64,000 nucleotides of DNA from Pandoraea faecigallinarum (GTDB taxonomy: Bacteria > Pseudomonadota > Gammaproteobacteria > Burkholderiales > Burkholderiaceae): positions 2,728,001 through 2,792,000 of the forward strand of contig NZ_CP011807.3 of NCBI RefSeq assembly GCF_001029105.3, in the 5' to 3' direction. Within the stretch, counting starts at the first letter, position 1; each line of letters opens with the position of its first letter. The notes under the pieces are model-generated. The model did not search any database. It was not told where the DNA came from and worked only from the letters and a program-made list of their open reading frames with translations. The position numbers and the translations under genes were made by a program. This document shows positions 9,791 to 18,551 of the stretch, one piece after another.

Positions 9791-10078
9791 GTGAGATGCC
9801 TCATCTGTTCTTGCGCTGCATATTCGCCACACCCGCACGCGCGGCGCCCCATCGACCGACGTCTCATCACGTCGATATCAGGCAATCCTAAGATCGCGAG
9901 GGGACGGCGGGACAGCGCTGCTCGTGTGTCTGGGAATGGCACGTTGCGCCATGCTAGCTTGCCTCGGTGTCAATGAGCAAGCGGCGCTTTGCGGCCGGGT
10001 GTCGTGCCGCGGGTACATCGGCCGGCCGGTCGGCACGGCAATTGCCCTCGATGCAACGCACCGTATAGAATGCCCGGC
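9791..10078. promoter_or_regulatory. Divergent intergenic region between bcsB and the bcsR-like gene
   Basis: A 288 bp non-coding interval that must hold the promoter of the cellulose operon (leftward) and of the bcsR operon (rightward). On the plus strand a TATAGAAT element (10064-10071) lies only about 8 bp before the ATG at 10079, which suggests a leaderless or very short-leader transcript. I see no convincing activator palindrome. Confidence 0.45.
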
Positions 10079-10360
10079 ATGACCCCACACGAACCTTCGG
10101 AATCTTCGTCCGTCGTTGCCGCGGCCGCCTGCGCACAGACGGCCGAGCAAGCTGCCGACGCGATGATCGAACATCGCTACCCGTCGGACATCGACCGGTT
10201 GCGTGAGGTCGTCGGCACCGACGTGCTGCCGTTCTACCGCGACGAGCAGGCCATCGCCGCCAGCCGTCGCGCAAGCGAGCGTTGGCCGCATCTCGTGGCC
10301 GTTGCGGATTCGCGCCATGCGGCCGCGTCGCCGCCACAACATGCCACGTCGTCGCGCTGA
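10079..10360 (+). CDS. bcsR: BcsR-like cellulose biosynthesis protein
   Basis: A 93-residue cytoplasmic protein. Its core (about 30-80) contains YPSDIDRLREVVG, LPFYRDEQAIAASRRASERWP and HLVAVA, which aligns by eye with E. coli BcsR/YhjR (DI..LK..F.LPDIDYADISQREQLAAALKRWP). BcsR works with BcsQ and BcsE to assemble and tune the synthase complex. The N-terminal 30 residues and C-terminal tail are low-complexity. The start could instead be the in-frame ATG at 10070, three codons earlier; neither has a strong Shine-Dalgarno sequence. It is divergent from bcsB and only 6 bp upstream of the HAD gene. The match is short, so confidence is moderate. Confidence 0.7.
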   Translation: MTPHEPSESSSVVAAAACAQTAEQAADAMIEHRYPSDIDRLREVVGTDVLPFYRDEQAIAASRRASERWPHLVAVADSRHAAASPPQHATSSR

Positions 10361-10366
10361 GTTCGC

Positions 10367-11017
10367 ATGCGAGACCCGTCCATCGTCGCCGCCTTCGATT
10401 TCGACGGCACGATTTCCACCACCGATAGCTTGCGCGTGTTCGTGCGCAGCACCGTCGGTACACGGCGCTTCGTTCTGGGTGCCCTGCTGGCGTCTCCCTG
10501 GCTGATCGGCTGCGTGCTTCGTCTCGTCGACCGGGGGACGGCCAAAGCGGCATTCCTGCGCGCATCGATCGGCGCCCGCTCGCGCGCACAACTGGACATC
10601 GATACGCGGCGCTTCCTTCAGGATCGATTGCCCGGCCTGTTGCGCCCCGAGATGCTCGCGCGCGTGCGTCAGCACCGGGCACTGGGCCATCGCATCGTTC
10701 TCGTAAGCGCCTCGCCGAGTCTGTATCTGGAGCCGTGGGCGGCCACAGTGGGCTTCGACACGGTGCTCAGTACCGAACTGGCGTTCGATGCGCAGGGCCG
10801 GTTCGCCGGCGTCTTCGCCAAGCCGAATTGCTGGGGACCGGAAAAGCTCAGGCGTCTCGAAGCGTGGTGGCAAGACGCACCGCCGCGGGTGCTGTTCGCC
10901 TACGGCGACAGCCGGGGCGACAAGGAGATGGCCGAGCGCGCCGACTATGCATGGATTCGTGGGCAGGGCGAACTCATGCCGCTGCCCGACGCCGCCGCGC
11001 CGCGGCGCACGGCCTGA
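10367..11017 (+). CDS. HAD-IB family phosphatase (SerB-like)
   Basis: A 216-residue haloacid-dehalogenase hydrolase with all four motifs: I DFDGTIS (D11 nucleophile, D13), II SAS in LVSASPS, III the lysine in WGPEKLRR and IV GDSRGDKEM. Spacing and helical cap fit the HAD-IB group (SerB, PgpB/CicA-like), which dephosphorylates small metabolites. The substrate cannot be read from sequence. It starts 6 bp after the bcsR-like stop and ends 16 bp before the FUSC gene, so the three are probably one transcript. No membrane segment is present; the hydrophobic stretch near 40-55 belongs to the cap. Confidence 0.88.
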   Translation: MRDPSIVAAFDFDGTISTTDSLRVFVRSTVGTRRFVLGALLASPWLIGCVLRLVDRGTAKAAFLRASIGARSRAQLDIDTRRFLQDRLPGLLRPEMLARVRQHRALGHRIVLVSASPSLYLEPWAATVGFDTVLSTELAFDAQGRFAGVFAKPNCWGPEKLRRLEAWWQDAPPRVLFAYGDSRGDKEMAERADYAWIRGQGELMPLPDAAAPRRTA

Positions 11018-11033
11018 CCAGGGCTGTGGACCG

Positions 11034-13016
11034 ATGAGCACGCCGCAAACGCCGCCGCCCCACACTCCCCCCAATGCGTCTGCGCGGCCCGCACCGCCTG
11101 CGCCAAACGCCGGCCGGCGTGTCGCGTGGATGTCGCGGCTCGCACGACTTGAGCCCGTCGCGTTCTCTCGCTGGGACGCCGTTCACGCCGCCCTCTCGGT
11201 CGCCGTTCCCACCGCCATCGGCGCAGCCATCGGCCATGGCGCCGATGCGTCGCTCGTCGCGCTCGGCGCGCTGCCGGCGATCACCGGCGACCGCACCGGC
11301 CCTTATCGCGCCCGCGCCCGGTCGATCCTCATCACCATCGTGACGGGCGTCGTGGGCTTTCACGCCGGGATGCTCGTCCACCACGTAGGCCTGACGCATC
11401 CGTGGCTCGCCCACGTGCTACTGCAAATCGCCATCCTGCTGTTGAGCTTCATCGGCACGTTCGGCAATGTCGCGTCTGCCGCCACCTTGCAAGGCGCCGT
11501 CTACCTGTTCGTGGGCTGGGGACTCGAGCTGCCGCCGCCGCAGTGGCGTGCGCCGCTGCTGCTCGCCTCCGGCGGCATCTTCAGCATGCTGCTCATGGCG
11601 GCGCACTGGATGCGGCATCCCGGTGCCGCCGAGCGCGACGCCGTCGCCGCCATCTATCAGCAACTTGCAAACGTGCTCGACGCGAGCGGAACGCCGCGCG
11701 TGCGGCTCGCCCGGCGGTCATTGGAAAACGCGATTGCGGCGGCGTATGACACCTTGCTGACGGCGCGCGCGAGTACGTCGAGCGGATGGGAAGTGCTGGA
11801 GCGGCGCGCGGCGCAGATCCTTGCGGCCGAACCGATTACGTCGGCGGTCATCGGTCTGGCGCAAGGCGGTCAGCCGGTGCCCGCGCCGCTGGGTAAGGCG
11901 CTCTACGCGCTCGCGCGCAGCATTGCGCGCGACCGGGCGGTCGATATCGACGCTGCAGTGGCGTCGGCCAAAGACAGCCATGCGCCGGCGCTGGCCGCGG
12001 CGCTGCATCGCGCCGAGCCCCTGCTCACGGGCACCGTGCATGCGGCCGAGGCGCCGCTCGTGGCGCTGGCACGTCATCAGGCCCGTGCGAGCGCACACCC
12101 GCGCTGGGTGCCGAAGTGGCCATGGCCCGACGTCTGGCGTTATCTGGTGCGCATCGGATTGTGCGTGGTCGTCGCCCAGATCTTCATCGCGGTGGCCGCC
12201 CTGCCGCGGTCTTACTGGGTACCGCTGATCGTGGTGATCATCTTCAAGCCCAACTACGGTTCGGTGTTTGCACGAGCGCTGCAAAGCGGCGTGGGCAGCA
12301 TCGTGGGTGTGGCGCTCTCGGCCGCCGTGGTCGCCATCGACCGCAACGGCTGGTTCAATCTCGCCACGCTGATTCCGCTGGCCGCCTGTCTGCCGTGGGC
12401 CCTGCGCCGCAACTACGGGCTTTTCAGCGCGCTGCTGTTGCCGATTCTGATGCTGGTGATGGGCGCGCTGCAACCGGGCAATCAAGACATCGCACTGGCG
12501 CGGTTCGTCGACGCTGTCGCCGCATGTGCCATCGTGCTTCTGATCGGCTATCTGCCATGGGCCAAGTGGGAACGGCGTCAGTTGGACGAACGCGTGGCCA
12601 ACGCGCTCGACGCTCTCGGGCGTTACGCCGCATTGGCCGACACGCATGACGCCGATGCGGCGTTCGCGGCACGACGCGCCGCCTACAAGGCGCTGGACGA
12701 CACGCGCATCGCCTTGCAGCGCGCGTTGTCCGAGCCACCGCTGGTGAGTCGGCGCGCGGCGCGCTGGTGGCCTGCGCTGGTAGCGCTGGAGCGTGTCGCC
12801 GATGCCGTGACCGACACCGTCCCGCACGGGGACGATCACAACGCGCCGGTGCATCCGGCGGCGGCAATTCTGACGCATATGGCCGCAGCGCTTCGCCATG
12901 GCGGGCCGGTGCCGGTTTTGCCGGCAGGCCCCATCGAGGGCGTCGATCCGATTCTGTCCGGCGTGCTGCGCGAGGCGATCGGCATGCTCTTCAGCACGCC
13001 GGACAGCACGGACTGA
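11034..13016 (+). CDS. FUSC family inner-membrane protein
   Basis: A 660-residue protein of the FUSC/aromatic-acid-exporter-like family. A Pro-rich N terminus (1-28) is followed by five or six membrane helices (about 50-200), a long cytoplasmic helical region, then a second membrane block (around 375-510) containing PRSYWVPLIVVIIFKPNYGSV, the conserved FUSC stretch, and a cytoplasmic C-terminal helical domain. Such proteins are thought to export aromatic acids or similar solutes, often with HlyD-type partners; none is encoded here. The ATG follows GGGCTGTGGACCG, a weak ribosome site, consistent with coupling to the HAD gene 16 bp upstream. Confidence 0.85.
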   Translation: MSTPQTPPPHTPPNASARPAPPAPNAGRRVAWMSRLARLEPVAFSRWDAVHAALSVAVPTAIGAAIGHGADASLVALGALPAITGDRTGPYRARARSILITIVTGVVGFHAGMLVHHVGLTHPWLAHVLLQIAILLLSFIGTFGNVASAATLQGAVYLFVGWGLELPPPQWRAPLLLASGGIFSMLLMAAHWMRHPGAAERDAVAAIYQQLANVLDASGTPRVRLARRSLENAIAAAYDTLLTARASTSSGWEVLERRAAQILAAEPITSAVIGLAQGGQPVPAPLGKALYALARSIARDRAVDIDAAVASAKDSHAPALAAALHRAEPLLTGTVHAAEAPLVALARHQARASAHPRWVPKWPWPDVWRYLVRIGLCVVVAQIFIAVAALPRSYWVPLIVVIIFKPNYGSVFARALQSGVGSIVGVALSAAVVAIDRNGWFNLATLIPLAACLPWALRRNYGLFSALLLPILMLVMGALQPGNQDIALARFVDAVAACAIVLLIGYLPWAKWERRQLDERVANALDALGRYAALADTHDADAAFAARRAAYKALDDTRIALQRALSEPPLVSRRAARWWPALVALERVADAVTDTVPHGDDHNAPVHPAAAILTHMAAALRHGGPVPVLPAGPIEGVDPILSGVLREAIGMLFSTPDSTD

Positions 13017-13211
13017 ACCATGCGGAAATGCGGCGCAATGGCGGTGCAATGACGGTGGAATGACAACCGAGGGGTGTCGCAACGCGTTGCCGAAACGGGC
13101 ACGGTCGAGCGCCCCCGATGGCCGATTTCCGGCCGACGGGCCGTCAACGCAGGCATAATGCGGGCTTACGGCACACCCCGGTGTACCGCCACGCTCTTGC
13201 AAAGACACAGC

Positions 13212-14384
13212 ATGAATGAATTCCCGACGCTAGCCTGGACCGAAGACGGTCGTCCCGTCACCGCCCGCTGGCGCTCAGAGGCCGGCGTGACGCCGCCGCG
13301 TCGCGTCGAAGTCGTCGACGACACCGTCACGGCGGACGAAGCCTACCATCTCGCCTGCGGCGGCACTGCGCTGCTTTATCGGGGCGACTACCAGAATGCC
13401 CGGCAATTGATCCAGGCGATGGCGCGACGCATCGACCGCCCGCCTCACCGCGCGCGTCGCAAACCGTCAGCCGGATCGACCAGCGACACCGCCGCACCGG
13501 GTCCGGCCGACGCATTTCACAAACACCGCATGGCGCAGGCACAGCGTGCCCGCATTCTCGGCATGGTGCTGATTCCGCTCGACGCGGATTACGGCATTGC
13601 GCTGCGCCGCGCGCCGGACGTTCGCCAGGCATGCTCGGAAGCGTGGGGTGCGCCGGACGGGACCGCCTGCGTTGCTTCGCTGCGTGAGATTCTCGGCCTG
13701 ATCGGCGCGCATGAGTGGCGCAAGAAGGGGGTCGCGATCACCTCCCTGGGCGGCGCGACCATCCACCCGTGGTACGGCGTGTTCTCGCCGGTGCGCGGCG
13801 AATATCTGCAACTCATCGAACAGGCACCGCTGCCTGCCACGACACTGGCGTTCGACGTCGGCACGGGCACCGGCGTAATCGCCGCACTGCTTGCGCGCCG
13901 CGGCGTGCAGCAAGTCGTCGGTACGGACCGCGATCCCCGTGCGCTGGCGTGCGCTCGTGAAAATATTGCGCGTCTCGGCGTTGAGCATACTGTCGAGATC
14001 GTCGACGCCGACCTGTTTCCGGAGGGCAAGGCACCGCTCGTCGTCTGTAATCCGCCGTGGTTGCCCGCGAAGGCCAATGCGCCTATCGAGCATGCGATCT
14101 ACGATCCCGACAGCCGGATGCTCAAGGGTTTCTTGAGCGGGCTGCCGGCCCACCTGAGTCCCGGCGGCGAAGGCTGGCTGGTCATGTCGGATCTGGCGGA
14201 ACGCCTCGGACTGCGCACGCGTGAGGCGCTGCTCTCCTGGATTCACGCCGCCGGACTGGTGGTGCTCGCGCGTCACGACGTACGTCCGCATCATCCGAAG
14301 GCGGCCGACGCCAGCGACCCGCTGCATGCCGCGCGGCGCGCCGAAGTCACCTCGCTGTGGCGGCTGGGCGTGCGTCCGGCGTAA
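13212..14384 (+). CDS. Class I SAM-dependent methyltransferase with NPPW motif (PrmC/HemK-like)
   Basis: A 390-residue protein. The C-terminal half is a Rossmann-type methyltransferase: motif I FDVGTGTGVIAALLA, the acidic motif II (VGTDRDP) and NPPW, the catalytic signature of enzymes that methylate amide or amino nitrogens (HemK/PrmC, RlmG types). The N-terminal 200 residues contain AYHLACGGTALLYRGDYQNAR, a presumed substrate domain of this subgroup. The substrate could be protein or rRNA and is not determined here. The ATG at 13212 was chosen because homology begins soon after; the upstream in-frame stretch is poor coding sequence. The 3' end overlaps the convergent flavoprotein gene by 38 bp. 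Confidence 0.82.
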   Translation: MNEFPTLAWTEDGRPVTARWRSEAGVTPPRRVEVVDDTVTADEAYHLACGGTALLYRGDYQNARQLIQAMARRIDRPPHRARRKPSAGSTSDTAAPGPADAFHKHRMAQAQRARILGMVLIPLDADYGIALRRAPDVRQACSEAWGAPDGTACVASLREILGLIGAHEWRKKGVAITSLGGATIHPWYGVFSPVRGEYLQLIEQAPLPATTLAFDVGTGTGVIAALLARRGVQQVVGTDRDPRALACARENIARLGVEHTVEIVDADLFPEGKAPLVVCNPPWLPAKANAPIEHAIYDPDSRMLKGFLSGLPAHLSPGGEGWLVMSDLAERLGLRTREALLSWIHAAGLVVLARHDVRPHHPKAADASDPLHAARRAEVTSLWRLGVRPA

Positions 14385-15717
14385 CGCGCGCGGCGAGATA
14401 CGCCGCCGCGCCATCCCCTGCCACACAGGCGCTCGCGAAGCAGGCCGTCAACAGATAGCCGCCCGTGGGCGCTTCCCAATCGAGCATTTCGCCCGCGCAG
14501 AAGACACCGGGCACCGTCTTCACCATCAGCGCATCGTCCAGCGCTTCGAGCGAAACGCCGCCAGCGGTGCTGATGGCTTCCGCGATGGGACGCGTTCTCA
14601 ATAATGTCAGCGGCAATCGCTTGATGCCGAGCGCCAGCGCGGCGGGATCGTCGAACGTCTCGCGCGGCAGGCATTCCCGCAGCAGGGCCGCCTTGACGCC
14701 TGCGATACCGAGACGGCTTTGCAAGTGGCTCGCCATCGAGCGTGAACCGCGGGCGCGGGAGACTTCCGTCGCCACTCGCGCGGGCGTCCAGTCCGGCAGC
14801 AGATCGAGGTGAACCTGCGTGCTGCCGTTCGCATGAATGGCATCGCGAATCGGCGCGCACAACGCATACACGAGGCTGCCTTCGATGCCGTGCTCGGAAA
14901 TCACGAACTCGCCCTGCCGCGTGGTGCCGTCCGGCAAGGTCATCGTTACCGGCTTGACAGGATGCCCGGCAAAGCGCTCGCGCATGTGCGGCGTCCAATC
15001 CGCCTCGAAGCCCGCATTGGCAGGTATCAACGGGGCGACGCTCACGCCATGTTCCCGCAGCGAAGGCACCCATGCGGCGTCGGAGCCAAGCTGTGGCCAG
15101 CTCGCGCCGCCCAACGTCAACACCACCGCCCTCGCGCGCACGCGGCGCTCGCCGGCCGACGTGGCAAATCGCAGATCGTCCGGACCGGCGCACGCGTTTT
15201 CGTCCCAACCGAGCCAACGATGCCGCACATGCAAACGTACGCCCGCGGCGCGCAGACGCGAGAGCCACGCACGCAGCAATGGCGCTGCCTTCATATCCAA
15301 GGGAAAGACACGGCCGGAGGTGCCGACGAACGTGTCGACGCCAAGCCGATGGGCCCACGAGCGCACGTCATCCGCGCTGAAACGGCGCAACCAGCGGCCA
15401 ACGGCGTCCGCACGCTTGCCATAGCGGGCCACGAACGGCTCGGCAGGCTCGCTGTGCGTGAGATTCATGCCGCCCTTGCCCGCCATCAGAAACTTGCGGC
15501 CGACCGACGGCATCGCATCGTAGACGTCGACGCGCCATCCCGCCGCCGACAAGACTTCCGCCGCCATCAGACCCGCGGGTCCGGCGCCGATCACGGCCAC
15601 GTCGACTGCGTCGACGGTGTCAGTGACGGTTGCCTCGACGGCTGTGGCCACAGCCGCAGGCGCTTGCGGCGCGTGCAAGGCGGCGGACGGGGAATTCGGA
15701 GCGGTGGACGGGGGCAT
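14347..15717 (-). CDS. BaiN/HI0933-type NAD(P)/FAD-dependent oxidoreductase
   Basis: A 456-residue flavoprotein. The N-terminal dinucleotide fold is VDVAVIGAGPAGLMAAEVLS (GxGxxG), followed by VGRKFLMAGKGGMNLTHSEP, the hallmark of the HI0933 family. A second FAD signature, GGVSLEALDDALMVKTVPGVFCAGEMLDWEAPTGGY (split here: GGVSLEALDD, then GVFCAGEMLDWEAPTGGY), lies near the C terminus. Its physiological substrate in this organism is unknown. The ATG at 15717 leaves a 30-residue low-complexity leader before the FAD fold; upstream in-frame starts (15801, 15894) would run into the promoter of the divergent methyltransferase. It overlaps the previous gene's 3' end by 38 bp. Confidence 0.87.
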   Translation of the reverse strand: MPPSTAPNSPSAALHAPQAPAAVATAVEATVTDTVDAVDVAVIGAGPAGLMAAEVLSAAGWRVDVYDAMPSVGRKFLMAGKGGMNLTHSEPAEPFVARYGKRADAVGRWLRRFSADDVRSWAHRLGVDTFVGTSGRVFPLDMKAAPLLRAWLSRLRAAGVRLHVRHRWLGWDENACAGPDDLRFATSAGERRVRARAVVLTLGGASWPQLGSDAAWVPSLREHGVSVAPLIPANAGFEADWTPHMRERFAGHPVKPVTMTLPDGTTRQGEFVISEHGIEGSLVYALCAPIRDAIHANGSTQVHLDLLPDWTPARVATEVSRARGSRSMASHLQSRLGIAGVKAALLRECLPRETFDDPAALALGIKRLPLTLLRTRPIAEAISTAGGVSLEALDDALMVKTVPGVFCAGEMLDWEAPTGGYLLTACFASACVAGDGAAAYLAARVTPDARPAATAR

Positions 15718-15884
15718 GCCGGAACGTGTTGTTGCGAGGATGGGATCTCGTCTCGCGCGAGCCGCGCGGCGGAGGCCGCCATTGTCCCACATCGGTGACA
15801 TATGGACATCGCCGCGCGGCGCGTCGACGTCCTTTGGCGTTACAATCGCTGCCCGCATTTTTCGTTCGCCCCCTGGAGTCACGC

Positions 15885-16649
15885 ATGTCGTCATCCGATT
15901 CCGCGTCGATGGGACGCACCGCCTACGCCGGTTTCGCCAAGCGCTACGCCGAAATTGCCGTCACAAAACCTCACAACGCTCTGTACGAGCGCCCGGCGAC
16001 GCGCGCCCTGCTGGGCGATGTGAACGGCCTTCACGTGCTCGACGCCGGCTGCGGTCCCGGCATCAACAGTGCGTGGCTCGTGGAACAGGGAGCGACGGTG
16101 CATGGCATCGACGTCACCCCCGAGATGATTGCGCTCGCGCGTCGGCGCTGCGACGGGATGCCCGCGACATTCGACGTCCAGGATCTCGGCACGCCGTTGA
16201 CCGCCGTGCGAGACGCCCAGTTCGACGCCATTGTCAGCGCGCTTGCCTTGGATTACGTCGAAGACCTCGGGCCGACGTTTGGCGAATTCGCGCGCGTGGC
16301 AAAACCCGGGGCGACGCTGGTCTGGTCGATGGGGCATCCGATGCGCGACTGGCTCGACGAGCGTACGCGCCGCAATCGCAGTTACTTCGAGACCACGCGC
16401 TTCGGCATGTACTGGAGCGGTTTCGGCGAACCGAAACCGTACGTGGAGTCGTACCGACGGCCGCTCGCGGACATTCTCAATGCGGCTGCGGCCGCGGGCT
16501 GGCAACTCGAACAGATGGTCGAGCCGCTGCCGCTGCCGGAAATGAAGGCCGTGAGCCCACGACTTTATGACGAGCTTTCGCAAGCGCCCGCGTTCATGTG
16601 CCTGCGAGCACGACGGATCACGACTCGTGGTGCGTTCCCCAGGGAATGA
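15885..16649 (+). CDS. Class I SAM-dependent methyltransferase
   Basis: A 254-residue small-molecule-type methyltransferase. Motif I is VLDAGCGPGINSAWLVEQGA, followed by GIDVTPEMI (motif II acidic residue) and the post-I stretch DAIVSALALDYVED. The C terminus carries a lid region (MRDWLDERTRRNRSYFETTRFGMYW, shown in two parts: MRDWLDERTRR and FETTRFGMYW). This architecture fits UbiE/BioC-like or generic Methyltransf_11 enzymes; no specific substrate is suggested by context. The start has GGAGTC 5 bp upstream and is preceded by a divergent flavoprotein gene. The last 32 bp overlap the convergent small membrane protein gene. Confidence 0.85.
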   Translation: MSSSDSASMGRTAYAGFAKRYAEIAVTKPHNALYERPATRALLGDVNGLHVLDAGCGPGINSAWLVEQGATVHGIDVTPEMIALARRRCDGMPATFDVQDLGTPLTAVRDAQFDAIVSALALDYVEDLGPTFGEFARVAKPGATLVWSMGHPMRDWLDERTRRNRSYFETTRFGMYWSGFGEPKPYVESYRRPLADILNAAAAAGWQLEQMVEPLPLPEMKAVSPRLYDELSQAPAFMCLRARRITTRGAFPRE

Positions 16650-16809
16650 GCATCGTGGCCGTGCACGTCGCACCTGCCAGCACCGCCGCCACGCCATAGC
16701 GCGAGACGTCCGGCAGGTTGAACAGCAGACCGTGAATCGTGGCGAAAATGCCTCCCAGCATCACGAATGCGGCGATGGAGGCAATGAAGACGCGGGTATC
16801 GGAACACAT
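16618..16809 (-). CDS. Small two-helix membrane protein (paralogue of 17011-17220)
   Basis: A 63-residue protein with two predicted membrane helices (about 7-26 and 36-54). The first contains VFIASIAAFVMLGGIFATIH, nearly the same as the neighbouring protein (VVIASIAAFMTLGGAFATIH), so the two arose by tandem duplication. The ATG at 16809 has GAGGTGG 4 bp upstream. Function is not recognisable. Its 3' end overlaps the convergent methyltransferase by 32 bp, which is unusual for a functional pair and may reflect drift of the stop codon. Confidence 0.7.
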   Translation of the reverse strand: MCSDTRVFIASIAAFVMLGGIFATIHGLLFNLPDVSRYGVAAVLAGATCTATMLIPWGTHHES

Positions 16810-17010
16810 ACGCCACCTCACAACGAGGTCACGCCCGTTGCGAAGCGAATGAGGTATTCCCGAGACTCTACAAAACCGGCGGCGTGCCCGCAATGCGTCA
16901 CACCGGGGACCGCGAACCTCGGATGGCTTCGACGGCGTCCCTCGATTTCAGTGTAGGACGCCGCACGACGAAGCGTTAGGAGATTGCCCGCAGCCGGGAC
17001 TCTCCTGCAC

Positions 17011-17220
17011 TCACGGCTTGCGCTTGGTATCGCCTTCTTCGTCTCTCGGCCAGGGCGTCAGCATCACGACGATGAACAGAATGCCGAACAGCACGGTAAT
17101 CACACCGCCGTGCATGACATGCGATTTGTCGTAAAGCAGACCGTGGATGGTGGCGAATGCCCCGCCAAGCGTCATGAAGGCCGCAATCGAGGCAATGACG
17201 ACGCGGAATTCCGAGCCCAT
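17011..17220 (-). CDS. Small two-helix membrane protein (paralogue of 16618-16809)
   Basis: A 69-residue protein with helices near 6-27 and 36-55 and a charged tail (PRDEEGDTKRKP). It shares IASIAAF, LGG.FATIHGLL and a final WP/PW motif with the neighbour 200 bp downstream. The ATG is preceded by AAGGAGTCGCT, a strong ribosome site. The family is unknown to me. Such tiny hydrophobic proteins often accompany envelope stress or stationary phase, but nothing in the sequence proves that here. Confidence 0.72.
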   Translation of the reverse strand: MGSEFRVVIASIAAFMTLGGAFATIHGLLYDKSHVMHGGVITVLFGILFIVVMLTPWPRDEEGDTKRKP

Positions 17221-17421
17221 AGCGACTCCTTATAGTTATCGGCGACGGTGCCGCTGGCGTAACTTCTGGAGCGGCAACACCAGTGTACGCCGATCCCCAT
17301 GGCGCGCCAATTGAGTCGCAGGCCTAAACAATCCGGCATTGATCCTCGTCAATGCCGGTCGCGGAAGACCCTTACCTCGTAGGAAGCTTGACGTTCCGAG
17401 CACGGCGCTGTAGCGCGCTAA

Positions 17422-17715
17422 TCAACGGCGGCCCTCTTGACGCTGGGCCCAGCGGAAATGGCCGCTGCGCAGCAATACCGGGCCGGGCAAGCCCATCGCC
17501 AGATACTCGCGCGTCAATGCGTGGATGCGGCTGCGGCCGTGCTCGAATGCGTGCAGCAGATCGTCGGCGCGGGCCGAATGCGCGTGAAAGTGAGATTCAA
17601 GCGCTTCGGCGGAAACAGCACAGTCGATCGGCCGGCCGTTGACGACAACCGCAAACTCGATCGTCAGGTCTTCGTAGTTGAACATGGGTCGGTGATCCGG
17701 AAACTCGATTTGCAT
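17422..17715 (-). CDS. DUF1488 family protein
   Basis: A 97-residue cytoplasmic protein resembling DUF1488: it begins MQIEFPDHRPMFNY and contains IEFAVVVNGRPIDCAVSAEAL and FEHGRSRIHALTREYL. The family is common in Burkholderiales and has no assigned function. The ATG at 17715 (GGGGGTG upstream) was chosen over an in-frame start at 17772 because family members begin at this Met. It is not obviously part of an operon; about 200 bp separate it from genes on each side. Confidence 0.75.
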   Translation of the reverse strand: MQIEFPDHRPMFNYEDLTIEFAVVVNGRPIDCAVSAEALESHFHAHSARADDLLHAFEHGRSRIHALTREYLAMGLPGPVLLRSGHFRWAQRQEGRR

Positions 17716-17875
17716 GGCGGCACCCCCGGTTGACGAAAGGACGCAGACGACGTGTCGGCCGACACGTTCCATCCAGCATAGTGCATCGTCGGACGAACTG
17801 AAAATTTCGTCGCTTATCCGTTCGTCAGCGTCGATTGGATAGGGTTCCGGATACCCTCAAACCACACAAACGACA

Positions 17876-17907
17876 TTAAAAATCATCAATAAGCTCTTGA
17901 TTTTTAA
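17876..17907. repeat. Perfect AT-rich inverted repeat after the FMN reductase gene
   Basis: TTAAAAATCA (17876-17885) pairs perfectly with TGATTTTTAA (17898-17907) across a 12 nt loop. It lies 9 bp past the stop of the leftward FMN reductase gene in an otherwise GC-rich region. It could be a weak bidirectional terminator (U-rich arm) or a protein-binding palindrome. Confidence 0.45.
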
Positions 17908-17916
17908 CAATCCATA

Positions 17917-18483
17917 TCAACCACCCTTCTTGTGCGCATCGAGAAACGCTACAAATCCGGCCATGAAGTCGGCCAATTGTTGGCGCACCGCGTCGTCCTG
18001 AAGATGCCCCTCCACATCGATCGCCTTGTTCGCATGCGAGACCAGCAGACGGCCTTGCCACCACGGGCTCGTTTGCAAGGTGCGCAGGACAGGCAGCCAG
18101 GCGTTCTGGCTCAGGATCGTGCCGAAGCCGCCGGGCGAGGCCCCCATGATCGCGACCGGCTTGTCGCGAAACACGCGCGCACTATCCGCGGGCGGGCGCG
18201 ATAGCCAGTCGAGGGCGTTCTTGAACACGCCTGGCATGCCATTGTTGTACTCGGGTGTCGCGAGCAGCAGACCGTCGGCCTGCGCGATGGCGTCCTTCAG
18301 TGCCGTCACGGCGGCGGGAATCCCCTCGTTGGCTTCCACGTCGCCGTCGTACAGCGGAATTCCGTGCAACGTCCGTACATCGAGCGTGACGCCCGCGGGC
18401 ACGAGCGACTTCGCCGCCGTCAGCAGCGCCGTGTTGTACGAGCCCTTGCGCAGGCTGCCGGACAAACCAATGATCGTGGTCAT
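17917..18483 (-). CDS. NADPH-dependent FMN reductase family protein
   Basis: A 188-residue flavodoxin-fold reductase. The phosphate-binding loop is GLSGSLRKGSYNTALL, and the isoalloxazine-binding stretch TPEYNNGMPGVFKNALDWLSRP is diagnostic of the SsuE/YieF/ChrR group that reduces quinones, chromate or azo compounds using NADPH. Length matches the family. The ATG at 18483 has AAAGGAGT upstream; an earlier in-frame start would add 15 poorly conserved residues. It lies 68 bp downstream of astB on the same strand, so it may be read through from the ast transcript. Confidence 0.88.
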   Translation of the reverse strand: MTTIIGLSGSLRKGSYNTALLTAAKSLVPAGVTLDVRTLHGIPLYDGDVEANEGIPAAVTALKDAIAQADGLLLATPEYNNGMPGVFKNALDWLSRPPADSARVFRDKPVAIMGASPGGFGTILSQNAWLPVLRTLQTSPWWQGRLLVSHANKAIDVEGHLQDDAVRQQLADFMAGFVAFLDAHKKGG

Positions 18484-18551
18484 GACATCGACTCCTTTCG
18501 TTGCTGATCGGAAATTTTGCCTTCGCAACGCGCCGGGTTAGCCACCGCCAT

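Noticed and set aside
2961..9976. Very long open frames on the plus strand opposite the cellulose genes (770 and 1356 codons)
   Set aside because: They mirror the codon pattern of bcsC, bcsZ and bcsB on the other strand, are Arg-rich without domains, and have no ribosome sites; typical antisense frames in GC-rich DNA.
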